From Brachycybe producta (Eukaryota; Arthropoda; Diplopoda; Playtdesmida; Andrognathidae): 64,000 nucleotides of DNA. The translations under genes were made by a program, and so were the position numbers. The stretch lies in NCBI GenBank assembly GCA_036925085.1, contig JAUPFP010000016.1, positions 3,925,903 through 3,989,902 on the forward strand, written 5' to 3'. The notes below the pieces were generated by a model. It did not search any database. It was not told the origin of the DNA and saw nothing but the letters and a program-made list of their open reading frames with translations. Positions 1 through 10,500 of this stretch are shown in pieces (position 1 is the stretch's first letter; the number at the start of each line of letters is the position of its first letter).

Positions 1-361
1 GGTATTTTCATGATACCTTTCAAAATAAGGTTTTTTATGTCAGTTTAAAAATGACTCACTTTTAAATAGATAATTTTTTTAATTTTTGCTTATAAAAGTT
101 TATTTTAAAAGATACCTGCGTGAAAATACCCTTAAGAGATCGAGTTACTCTTCTAGTTTTTCTTAATTTTGCTCCTGAAAGACAGAATAATAAAAACTCG
201 AAAATCATTTTCCATAAACCATCTTTAAAAAAAACATGCAATTGAAAAAACAATGTCAATAAAGACATGAAATCCATGCAATGCAAATTACAAGCAATTT
301 TTAAAGACATTTTTTTACTAAAAGAAAATCGATACAAAAGTACATTCAAATAATAATACAA
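1..361. repeat. Family A foldback (MITE-like) element, partial, at left edge
   Basis: The block carries the core signature of family A, the commonest repeat of the window: a half reading roughly 'attttaaaagatatca', then 'cccttaagtgattgagcta', 'cccttctagtttctaaaaca' and 'gctcctgaaagacagaataa', with the reverse complement of the same string forming the other half. Here the left half is cut by the window edge (bases 1-60) and the right half runs to about 232. Family A ends in TTAAG(G/A)TGG-type termini and has no coding capacity that I can see, so it is probably a non-autonomous DNA transposon. Confidence 0.7.
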
Positions 362-393
362 GATGCAAATTGTGTTTGTTTTTCTTCTTTAGA

Positions 394-533
394 AGATGGA
401 CGTGCTTCTTTCAGAACATGATGATGACACGGAAAACGAACAAATGGTTCAAAATAGCCACGTAATCCTACCTCATACACAAATGACCATCTCTTTAGCG
501 AAGGCGACGGTTTTGTTGACAAACGGTCGAATC
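394..533 (+). CDS. Unrecognised exon of a gene that starts left of the window
   Basis: A pyrimidine-rich tract ending in TTTAG precedes base 394 and a GTAAG donor-like string follows base 533. The open frame between them reads ...MDVLLSEHDDDTENEQ..., an acidic stretch, then HVILPHTQMTISLAKATVLL and TNGRI. I do not recognise the protein. Either 534 is a true donor, which leaves little room for another exon before VPS25, or this is the terminal exon and reads on to a TAA at 594-596, overlapping the last VPS25 exon on the other strand by 42 bases. The balance of acidic and hydrophobic residues looks coding, but the call rests on splice-like borders only. Confidence 0.4.
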
Positions 534-554
534 GTAAGTAGTGCGAACGATATT

Positions 555-1830
555 TCAGAAAAATTTCACGCCTTCACTGCCATCTGTTGTAAATAACTCT
601 GCTTTTTTCTCGGTTTCCAATGTTTGAAGTGCACGAACAAGAATCCGTTCGTCGAGTCCGTGAAATTCTTAGTTAAAAAAAAAGTTAAGATATATAACTG
701 CAACCAAGCATATAAAGTAAACCTTAAAATACCTTCGTTAACGCTGTCATCACCGTTAATGATCTCGTAAAGAGTACAAACCGAGTTTGTCATACCATTG
801 TCATTAACCTAAAACGAAAATAACCGTTTTAAAGATAACGGTTTTGACACTTATTTGTGAAGTACTTGTCAAGTTACCCAACGATAGATGTGTTTTCCCC
901 ATTCTTCAGGCGTCCTCCAAAAAATATAACATCGTTTCTTTGATTTATCCAACCATTCCAAGTTACCTGAATGATTAAAGGGGAACTTGTCAGATATCAG
1001 TTTGAAATGTCATTATAACATTAGGTTCCAGTTTTGGTATGATTTAAATAGTGATTATTTTCCAATTTTTAATTTATTTTAGGTTTTTTATTACACTAAT
1101 GAAAGTATTGGCATAACTGGTGTTAAAAAATCTCGAATCCGAATATATTAAGGTGGTTTTAAAGTGCAAACTGCCTCTCGAACTCTTGAGTATTCTGTCT
1201 TTAGGTGGCAAACCGGAGAAAAACCCTGACTGTGTTTTAGAGACTAGAAGGGTAGCTAAATCACTAAAAGTATTTTCATTTATTTATTTTGAAAGCTTGC
1301 AACATGAAAATACCCTTAAGTGATTGAGCCTCCCTTCTAGTTGCTAAAACAATTTAAAGTTTCTTTTCATTGTGTACATGAAAAACAGAATAATCAGCTA
1401 TTCTGTAAATTTACGTTCTACGTATGTAAATTAGTGGATCCTTTTTTTAATAACCTTTTTGTCTCAAATCCTCCAAAACAACATAGAGTGAATCTCCAGT
1501 TAGTTTCCCTGTACAGTAAAGAACAAACATGAAAATAGGTATTGAAATTAATTTTAAGTAGAAAGAAGGATATACTGTCGAGATTTGCGTTATTGAAGAG
1601 TGGACTGTTGTGAGCTTCAGTCACATCTAAAACAAACAACTTATGAACACGATAATAGTTCAATATAAGTGACCTCCAGGCCTCCACTTGTTTCTTTCGT
1701 GTGTCAAGATTAGGTTGGATTCTAGGTAGAAAAAAAAAACAATCAACATATTAAAACAAATCGTAAATTTGCATATTTACGTGAAAAAAGGTGGAAAATT
1801 ATATTGCCATGGCCACTTATAGTCGGCCAT
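555..1830 (-). CDS. VPS25: Vacuolar protein-sorting-associated protein 25 (ESCRT-II subunit)
   Basis: Six minus-strand exons (1781-1830, 1576-1721, 1455-1508, 878-966, 733-808, 555-667) join in frame through GT-AG introns to 175 residues, the normal length of VPS25. VPS25 is present twice in the ESCRT-II complex (with VPS22 and VPS36) and recruits ESCRT-III to sort ubiquitinated cargo at endosomes. The family is two winged-helix domains; visible landmarks are the N-terminal PPFF (residues 13-16), through which each copy is known to hold VPS22 or VPS36, NLEWLDKSK and PEEWGK in the middle, and the closing EFHGLDE and EGVKFF. The start is the only ATG giving the WPWQY-PPFF opening. A 54-base exon (1455-1508) is easy to miss. 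Intron 3 holds a family A repeat. The gene is head to head with UBE2F. Confidence 0.96.
1149..1410. repeat. Family A foldback element in VPS25 intron 3
   Basis: Left arm starts TTAAGGTGGTTTTAAAGTGC at 1148 and carries 'gactagaagggtagct'; right arm carries 'acccttaagtgattgagc' and 'cttctagttgctaaaaca'. The loop is short compared with other copies. It lies wholly inside the intron between exons 1455-1508 and 878-966. Confidence 0.75.
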
Positions 1831-2769
1831 ATTATGTATATATCGCAGAATATTAGAAAACGAATAAGAGCGGACACTGAAGTTAGTTAAACGTCTTGAA
1901 GTCCAGGTAGCGCCACAATTATTTGAATCATTTAATATATTGTTAATTTAAAAACGATCGTTGCGCTCTCTAAACGTGGAAGTTATAACTAATGTAAGTA
2001 TGGACTGACCGGTCTTTTATTTTATCTTACTTGGGCTACTTATAATGACAATAAAATCAATTTGAACGTATTTTTTTGTAACTTTTAAAGCATAAAAAGT
2101 GTATAAAAGATAACACAAGAAAAGCGAATTATTCATGTTTTTATTGTTTAATGTGATTATTTTACAGATATATTGTGAGTTTTTGTTGGTGATGAGATTC
2201 CAAGGGGGCGACACAATGGGATAAATCTTGTACGTTATAGTAAGTTCTCTTACTTTCTATCCGCATTTTTACTGAATTTTCATTCCGTTTTTATATCAAG
2301 TAAAATGCGGATAAAAAGTAAAGCGTCTCGTCATTCATATGCTTTGCTGTGTGAATCTTTGTGAATCTCTTACATGATTTTCTTCAATGTCGTTTCCCTT
2401 GTGATATTTATTTTGGTGGCGCCACCTATTGGCTTTATTGTTGGTATTTTTTATTTAGATAGCTTTTGTTAGATGCGATTGAGATTTGTTTCGTTTGTTT
2501 CAGGACGGAAAAGGTATTCATGAAGGCATTTAAACGATTTTGGAGTTTGTGAGCCTCAGGTGAGACAAAAGAACCGTAATGACATGAAATTAAGAGATTT
2601 ATTCTTGCTCCGGTTTTTTTTTTGTTGATACTATTCGTTGATCACTGAAGACAGAAGTCAAAAAGTGTCAAAGGTCAATGTGTGATTCTTTTTTTTTTGT
2701 TGTTGTTATTGTTGTTATCGTAGATGTTTTAACCCCGTTTTATGAGCTTCGTTTTCATGTGATTTCGAC
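1831..2769. promoter_or_regulatory. Divergent intergenic region VPS25/UBE2F with a hairpin
   Basis: The two start codons are 939 bases apart and point away from each other, so the region must hold both promoters and 5' leaders. I see no TATA motif I would trust. An inverted repeat (ctatccgcatttttact near 2256-2272 and agtaaaatgcggataaaaag near 2299-2318) could form a hairpin in the UBE2F leader. The remainder shows nothing I can name. Confidence 0.45.
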
Positions 2770-5700
2770 ATGATTACTCTGTCGAAGAAGTTAAAGAAGT
2801 CGGCAGAAGAAAGATCAAGGAATAACAACAATATCGTCGATGGTGACGACGGATCTGTTCCTTCGCAGAGCGGAGGTGGTGGACAAATAAACGGACGCAG
2901 GTCGTCAGTCAGAGACTTTCTTCTAGTCAAAGGTCTCTTTCGTAATTATACTTGCATTATCAACGCTATCGTTTCTTAACTAGTGGGGGGATATGACTCT
3001 CATGGATGCTACAAACGGCAACTGTTTAATGTCTTAATTACAAAAGATTTCTGAAAACGGTTATTATTTCGATTAGCAGCCGCTTAGCCTTCATTCATGA
3101 GATTCTGCTCTATTCTTAGCTTCAAAGTAGAAGTTTTAAATCAGTCATTAATCTATGTGGGAGTAGACATTTAAGATCACTCTCAGGGGAGGTGAGGGTG
3201 AGGGGAAGTTAAGGACCACCACTGCTCTACGCAGTGCTTTTTTATTACTTTTTTTTATTTAATGTTATGTTTTTGTCTTTGTTTCGCAGAGGTTCAAGAG
3301 ATGGAACAGAATCTTCCGTCAACTTGTAGAGTCAAGTTTGACGATCCGAACCAACTTCATTCATTCGATCTGATCATCTCGCCGGACGAGGGTTACTGGA
3401 CCGGTGGAAAGTTTCTATTTCATGTCTGCGTCACGGAAGAGTACAACATGGTGGTCCGTTTGCGAGAACTTTTTTTCGTACTTTACGTTAAATAGTTTGC
3501 ATGTGAAAAAGAATAATCAAATGGCAGTCTGGTTATTTCTGCGTTTTAGAACCAACATTAAGAAAAAACTGAAAGTGTTTTACTAACTAGAAGCATAAAT
3601 GAATCAAAATGATTACCATGTTGATGTCATTAATAATTAAAGTTTTATGTCTTATTTTAAATTTTCAAATTTGTTTTTCTGTTCAAAATGCGAAAATATC
3701 GTCTGATAATGTCAAAAATAAATAATTTCCGAATAAGATAGAAAACTGGGAATTCTTTTGATTAAAAGTGGTTTAGCCTTCATATACGAGCTCCTTCAGC
3801 TCTTATTGTGGGTTTTTGGCTCAACTTTATACAACTTTAACATAGAGACTTGTGGGGCTTCTAATCGTAAGAATACCCAGGTTTATTTTCAAAATGATCT
3901 TAAAAGTGTTATTTTGAAAGTTATAAACGTATAAATTACTCTTACGTGATTCAATTACTCTTCTAGTTTCTAAAACAGTTTAAAGTTGTTTTCAAAACGC
4001 AGAATTCCCAAATGTCTAGCGACATTTTGATAAATTTAGCTGATCTTTTTAATGCTTTGGTCAAGTATACGCAACTTATGGTAGGGTTGATTAGTAATAT
4101 TAATAAACCTATTTAAAATAGTATTGTCATTATCCGTTTGCAGTAAACTATAATGGTTTGTTCGTTTAGATTTGACCAAGTTACGTTGACCATAGCCATA
4201 TGTCATGATTAAAAATCAATTAACCAATGTTTCGTTTTCCTGATGAACTTTACATTATGATGTTGTTTGAACGCTGTTTTAATTTTTTTTTTGTCTACGA
4301 AACAGCCTCCAAAAGTGAAATGTTTAACGAAATTGTGGCATCCTAACATTAACGAAGAAGGAGAGATCTGTTTAAGCCTTTTAAGACAGAATTCGATCGA
4401 CGGTTTGGGTTAGTAGTAGAATCGCAACTTTAATCTAATTTATTAATTTTTAATATTTAATTGAAAATAGAAGATTAAGAAAGTGGTGCATGAAAAGGTT
4501 TTTCATGATATCTAATAAAGTAAACTTTTATGGAATTTTGAAAATGAAAAAGGAATTTTTACGTCTTGTTTGTCTTTCAGGAGCAACATTAAGAGAAACT
4601 TTAAGAAACTAGAAGGGTAGGGTTGATAAATTTTTTAAAGTAACCTTTTCATTAAGTTTGAAATTGACCAAACTTTAAGCAAACAATATATCGTCGGTTA
4701 AGAAGTGATACCATGTAACTGACATTTTTGGTGTTTTTGATTTTTTGACATTAAGTGCATCGTTCGGAAAATGTCCTGAAATAAACAAAAATTTATTTTA
4801 GAAGATATTGACTGGTAGAGACATCTAGTAGAGGGTGTTCAAATGCATTTAATGTGATTTTGTGACATGTACGTAACATAATTATATTAATTATGGCCGA
4901 GTGGCGGATTTACCATTTTGCCGCCCCTAGGCAGCAACTGAAAACACATGGCCTATACTTTCTTAAAGTAATAAAGTTACTTTTGTATGCTTTTAACAAT
5001 GGTAATGTCAACTGTTTTGTCAGAAGTGGTCATTCTAGCTCTTGTTACATCAATTACTCTTGCCAACCAAGTTATATTAGGCAGTTTATTGTTTTACAAT
5101 ACTTTTTTTTCTATCCAAAACGAATTTCCAAAAAAAATTTTTTACAATTTGCCGCCCCCAAAAATTTGCCACCCTAGGCAGCTGCCTACTCTGCCTATTG
5201 GTAAATCCGCCCCTGATTATGGCTAAAAAATGTCAAAATCATTTTTTTTAGTAGAAAATGGTGTAACACAACCTCAAATTTGCATTACGACGTTTTTTGT
5301 TCCTTAAAAAAGGAACAAAATTATATTTTGTTAGTTTACCTGATATCACTTCTTAAACGACGATATAAATTTTTGTTCATAAAAAGTTTATTTTAGCAGA
5401 TATCAACGGGAAATTACTATCGATTCAGCTACTGTTCTAGTTTCGAACACACTTTTAATTCTTTTTTAGTTGTTGCTTCTGAGACTTAGAATAACCAAAG
5501 TTTCAAAACAAGTTTCATATTAAAAAAGTTTTATTTTCAAAGATCTGAAAATCATTTATAGACTTTTATTTTACTCTTCTAGTTTTGATTAAATCTACCT
5601 CTTCTTGTTAAAAGAGGTTATTATCCTTTTGCGATTCTCGTAAATTAATGGTTTTTATATTCTTTTTAAGGCTGGGCTCCGACGAGGAGGTTAAAAGATA

Positions 5701-6401
5701 TCGTTTGGGGCTTAAATTCTCTATTCACGGCAAGTGCTTTTTACCTTCAAATAAGGGGGATAGTCATTAAGGTCAAAACGTGTATGCAAATATGTTCATA
5801 AAAATAACATATTTTTAGCAAAAGCACAATTAATTAAATGCCTGACGCAATGATAAATAGCTATAATTATAAGAAGCTAGAACAGAAAATACAAAACTCG
5901 AAACGATCTGGTTTAACTAACATTTGGTAGATTTTTTTTTCCGACCTAAAAATGCGTTTTTGAAAGAATTAAGTGAAATTGTTCGACTTTGTGCCAAAAA
6001 AAAAATTATACGAGTTTTGCGTTTTAGCGTAATTTTTTTTTTTTAATTAAACAGATTATTATTGCACATATGGCACTCATAGGTTATCATAGAGTATATC
6101 TGAAAGGGTTTAATATGACATTTTATGCAGACTTTTTTGGCATTAATAATCGTGTTTATCTTTTAACATCTTGTTTGTTTAAACATTTCTTTCAGGATTT
6201 ACTGAACTTTGACGATCCATTGAACATCGATGCAGCTGAACATTATCAAAAAGACAAGGTACGTAACAAGGTTTGTTTTCTTAATGTCTTTTGTATTCAT
6301 ATTCTGTACTTAAAGGGTTATTGTTGTTGTTGTGAACGTAAATTTAGGAAGCCTTTAAAGAGAAAGTTCGTGATTACGTTCAAAGACATGCTAAAAGATA
6401 A
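2770..6401 (+). CDS. UBE2F: NEDD8-conjugating enzyme E2 F
   Basis: Six exons (2770-2932, 3290-3453, 4306-4408, 5671-5729, 6196-6258, 6348-6401) join to 201 residues. UBE2F takes activated NEDD8 from the UBA3-NAE1 E1 and, with RBX2, passes it to CUL5. The protein opens with a basic N-terminal tail ([10 protein letters not shown]), which in the family docks on UBA3, then a glycine/serine-rich insert not in human, then the UBC fold. HPN is at residues 121-123 and the catalytic cysteine is Cys131 in [24 protein letters not shown] and the end [11 protein letters not shown] are typical. Family choice over UBE2M rests on the N-terminus and LLNFDDPLN. Intron 4 appears to start with GC (ACG|gcaagt). 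Intron 3 contains a repeat with a nested hAT-like element. An AATAAA lies at 6833-6838. Confidence 0.96.
3895..4010. repeat. Family A half-element in UBE2F intron 2
   Basis: Only the right half is clear: 'ttattttgaaagttat', 'acgtgattcaattactc' and 'ttctagtttctaaaacag'. Just upstream (3752-3875) is a weaker pair, 'gattaaaagtggtttagcc' against 'ggggcttctaatcgtaag', that matches the small TTCGATTA foldback described at 19023-19097. Confidence 0.5.
4590..5560. repeat. Family A foldback interrupted by another element
   Basis: Left arm about 4590-4720 (agaaactagaagggtag; atatcgtcggttaagaagtg) and right arm about 5337-5560 (cacttcttaaacgacgatat; gattcagctactgttctag) are inverted copies. The roughly 600 bases between them hold the hAT-like element at 4898-5215, which therefore entered an older family A copy. 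All of it is in UBE2F intron 3. Confidence 0.65.
4898..5215. mobile_element. Non-autonomous hAT-like element with 8-bp target duplication
   Basis: ATTATGGC occurs at 4890-4897 and again at 5216-5223, flanking 318 bases whose ends are inverted: GGCGGATTTACCA on the left against TGGTAAATCCGCC on the right, followed inward by cccctaggcagc and gctgcctaggg-like strings. An 8-bp duplication is the hallmark of hAT transposons. The short open frames inside are not transposase. The outermost left bases (CGAGT) have diverged from the right end (CAGGG). Confidence 0.8.
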
Positions 6402-7578
6402 AAACAACTCTTCTTTTTGTTTGTTTTTTGGTTATATATCGGAAATTCTCCAACTCGTCTTCTCTAATTATTTCTCTAACCTCAAACCCTCCCATTTTTT
6501 TTGTTCATATGTAAAAAAAAAAACCTACAGTAAACGAAGGAAGAAGATTTTTCTTGTATTTATACAGTTTAAAATTTGACTTATTTTGTGTGTCTTTATG
6601 TGTGTGTGTGTGTGTGTGTGCGTGTATATATATACATATATGTATAATATAAAAACAGAAGCTGTTCACTTTTCTCTCTCTTCCTCTTTACGAATAATAT
6701 CATGAAAAAAAAGTGTATCTCAGATTCGTAAATTAAATTAGCCTCTTTCTAATTTCTATCTCTTTTGAAGTAATATTATATGATTGTGATGTTCAAAGTG
6801 GTGGAAAAACGTTTGTTTTGTAAATAAATTTTTACTTTTAAAACTATTAATTGACTCTTAACGTAAGAACACGAGTAAAATTTACTTGAACATATAAATT
6901 CAGGTGAATACCTCGCTTTACGTTACTTCTGATAACGGTACCTCTCTATATAGCTTAGTTAACCCAAAGTCATTGAAAAATCTTTTGTGGTGAAACCGAC
7001 ACTAATTGGTAGCTTTTTTTCCTTCAAAACTTTATAAGTCCCTATTTAGGCCATATTTATTTTATTGCAGATCAGATATTTGAATCGGAATATTTTCATA
7101 ACAAGCATTTCAATGGACCTCCACACACTAGCTTGGATCGTAAACGCCACGCCGGCGGGGTTCCATTGAAATGCTTATTATAAAAATATGCCGATTCGTT
7201 CTTTTCGGATGCGATCTAGTGTGTGGCAAGCTTATGCAGTCTTTTTATATAAAAGAAAAAAAGCAAAATTCATTTCTGCCTTATACAGTGGAATTCTCAT
7301 ACGTGGTACAATGAAAAAAACTGTTTTCGTTTCTTAATTAGCTTTTATTTGGCATGAAAATGATCTAATAGCAATCAAGAGGTTAAAGAATACAAACGAA
7401 GAAGAAAACCAGATTCTACTTTTCTGATATCCAACTAGAATACAGATTTAAACAAACCAAAAAAAATAAATTCTTCATCCAATTTATCTTGCAAGAAAAA
7501 AATAACAAAAATACCAAAAAAATACGCTATTCGGGCTAAATGTCAGCCACATCTTTTTAATCAAACGATTCTTAAGTT
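6402..7578. other. Convergent intergenic region UBE2F/DNAAF2
   Basis: Both 3' ends face this stretch. It contains a dinucleotide run of TG followed by TA (about 6599-6640), the probable UBE2F poly(A) signal at 6833-6838, a foldback at 7081-7226 and a TTTATT (minus-strand AATAAA) at 7344-7349 that could serve DNAAF2. I see no gene. Confidence 0.6.
7081..7226. repeat. Interlocked pair of inverted repeats
   Basis: Arms of about 39 bases at 7081-7119 and 7159-7198 are inverted copies (catttcaatggacc against ggttccattgaaatg). A second pair, ccacacactag at 7121 and ctagtgtgtgg ending at 7226, interlocks with the first, so only one hairpin can form at a time. No coding content. Confidence 0.7.
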
Positions 7579-10500
7579 TCAGTTATCGGATAACGAAGAC
7601 GGTTTATTGTTATTGTCGCAAGAAACGACATTCTTTTTCGTTTTCTTTATTTTACGTCGATTGTAGTTGACTTTCCATCCTTGATACTGCTCACTGTTAT
7701 CATTCTTTGGCCATTGTTTCGTCTCTTGAATGACGTTATTCGGATTTGATACATTTCCGTTCAAGTTATCTAAATCGTTATTGACGTTATTTAGATTCTG
7801 TCGAGTTCCTTCGACGATGTTATTTGTCATCGTTTCTCCTTCGCTACAATCACTTTCGCTGTTTTGTCTCTGTGCCATCAAATGTTTCTTCCTCAGGTTA
7901 CGTTGATGTTTCTTTCCTTTCGCTCGTTCTCGTTGACGTGCAATTATTGAGTTCAATCTGAGAGTAAGAGACAAAAAATGAAACAAAAGGAAAACGGTAA
8001 TCATATTTAAAACGTTTTATGAACAGCTAATTTTCGAAAATTCTTGTTTATTCTGCGTTTCATAAGCATAAAACTAATGAGAAATTTGAATGTGTGTGAG
8101 AAACTAGAACGTTGTCTTAGTATTTTCATGTTTGCTATCTTTCAAAATAAGCTTTTTATAGACAAAAATTATAAAAAATGTCGTCTGGGTCATTTCTTCA
8201 AACTGTCATAAAAAGCTTATTTTAAAAGATATCAAAAAATTGAAAATAATCTTCAAGTGATTGAGCTAGCCGTCTAGTTTCTAAAACATTTTCAAGTTTC
8301 TCTTAATTTTGCTCTTTGGAAAGACAGAATAATCAAAGAGTTCAAGGAGCATTTTAACCCTTTTTTGTTTCATACCTGAATACGTTTTTCATTACAACAC
8401 TGTTAAAATGTACAGATTTTTTGACGGTGGATCGTATTTCTCCAGTTAGACCTTCCTCCTCTGGAATATCCGAATCGACGGTCGTGTATTCAACCGACGA
8501 TGAGTAATTGACATCGTCGCTAGATTCGGATAATGTCTTACGACGTAAATGTTTCAGGATTCCTTTCGGACGGTTACTCGGACTCTGGCCGAGATCTTCG
8601 CAACCTCCGTCGCTCGATTCGGAAATGCTACGTAGTTTATTTAACTTCTGTCTCTGACGCTTCGACACTATTTTAAAAACGTAAAACAGAAAACCAAAAG
8701 ATTAAAACATATAAATTTCATTTAAAATGATCAATTCAAAAAACAGGATTTTAACATTTTATGTTTCCGGTTTTGCCGTTTTGCTCCTCCGCTACTATGG
8801 CCATTTCATTATCGGTATTTTGCGTCACAACTACTTTCTTTTCTTCGTCTTTTGTTTGTCTCTCTTCGTTAAACTGTTAAAAGAAAACGATAGTAATCAA
8901 TGAAAACAATGAGATTTCAAAATCAAATTGAATTTTTTTTATGTTGTTTTTTGCTTTTTTTTTAATGTTTTCAAATTATAGAAGCAATAATAAGAAGAAA
9001 TTAAGTGTTTTAGAAACGAGAAAAGTAACGGAATCACTTATGGGTGGTTTTAAATGCAAACCTCCCTTGAAATCTTGGTTATTCTGTCTTTTCAATAATA
9101 AAATTAAGAGAAACTTGAACGTGTTTCAGAAACTAGAAAGGGTAGCTCAATCACTTAAGGGATATTTTCAGTAGAACGTCTACTATCCATCATCTATCGG
9201 ACTGGATTGTTGGTTGGAACGCAATAAAGGTCTGATAATTATTATCAAATTGTACATATAATAATTTATTAAATTGTACAAATAATACTTTATCGTACGA
9301 TAAAATAAAATGTATTAAACATGTGCGTATATTTGATCGCAAAAAATTTTAATTTTAAAAAAGTCAGTAATATTAAAAGTAATAGCAAAAGTTAGTTAAT
9401 GTTTTATATGGAAGAAATGAGCGCGGTGCCGGTCGGTTAACCCAATGAGTTAGTTCATCAGAGGTCGGATAATCGAAGATCTAATAAACGTTTTTTTTTT
9501 GTTATTTTCAAAATGAACCAACTTTAAACAGATGACATTTTTTTTAATTATTTTTGCCTACAAAAAAAAAGTTTATTTTGAAAAAATTTCAACGTGAAAA
9601 TAGTAAATATTATCAAGTGCTAATATTATCAAGCTACCCTTCTAGTTTATAACATATTATTCAATTTCTCCTTAGTGTTGTTCGTTCTGAAATGGAAGAG
9701 TTCAAAAACATCTTATAAGAATATTTTTATAAACGAAAATAATTTAAAATAAACTTACTTTTATAATTTCTAAATTATTTTTTTTTTTAAAAAAGTCAAA
9801 ACACCATTTGATAAACCATTTTTAACTTTTAAAATTTATTTCATTTTCAAAACATCCATAAAAAAAGGTTAATTGTTTTTTTTTTAAGAAATCATTCTTT
9901 CTTTTTTATGATTCAGTTACTCTTCTAGTTTCTTAAACACGTTTTAATATCTTTATATTGTTTTTGAAATATAAAAATAACCAGAGTTCTAGAAAGTTTT
10001 TTTCATTTTTAAATAAAAGTGAAATTTACAATTTCTAAATAACGGAATAAATGAAAAAAATTCAAAGTTTTACTTGAAACTAGACTATAAGAGTAAATCT
10101 TATAGTCTAGTTTCAAGTAAAACTTTGAATTTTTTTCATTTATTCCGTTTTGTTGTTGTTCAAAATTTATTTAGAAATTGTAAATTTCACTATTTCACAT
10201 ATGTATAATATTCATGATATAGCTTTTAAAATAAACCTTTTAATTTATATTTACTTAATTAATATTATAATTTAATATTAAAGTTTATTTTAAAAGATAT
10301 CATCATGAAAATTATCTAAACACCATTATTTACTCGTCTAGTTTTAAGAAGCAACGTTTTTTTTTGCACAATTTCCAAAAAATTAAGAAATAAATAACAT
10401 TTTTTTTTGGAAATTTTCATCTTTATTTTTCAACTCTGATAATGAAAACTCGAAATCTTTTAAGGACCACACATTACTTTCACATCAATCACGAGACGAT

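Noticed and set aside
4893-5226. Open frames of 79 and 94 codons in UBE2F intron 3
   Set aside because: They fall in the non-autonomous hAT-like element and show no transposase motif.
6070-6579. 169-codon plus-strand open frame
   Set aside because: It runs through UBE2F intron 4, exon 5, intron 5 and exon 6 without splicing and uses the wrong frame for the known protein in exon 6.
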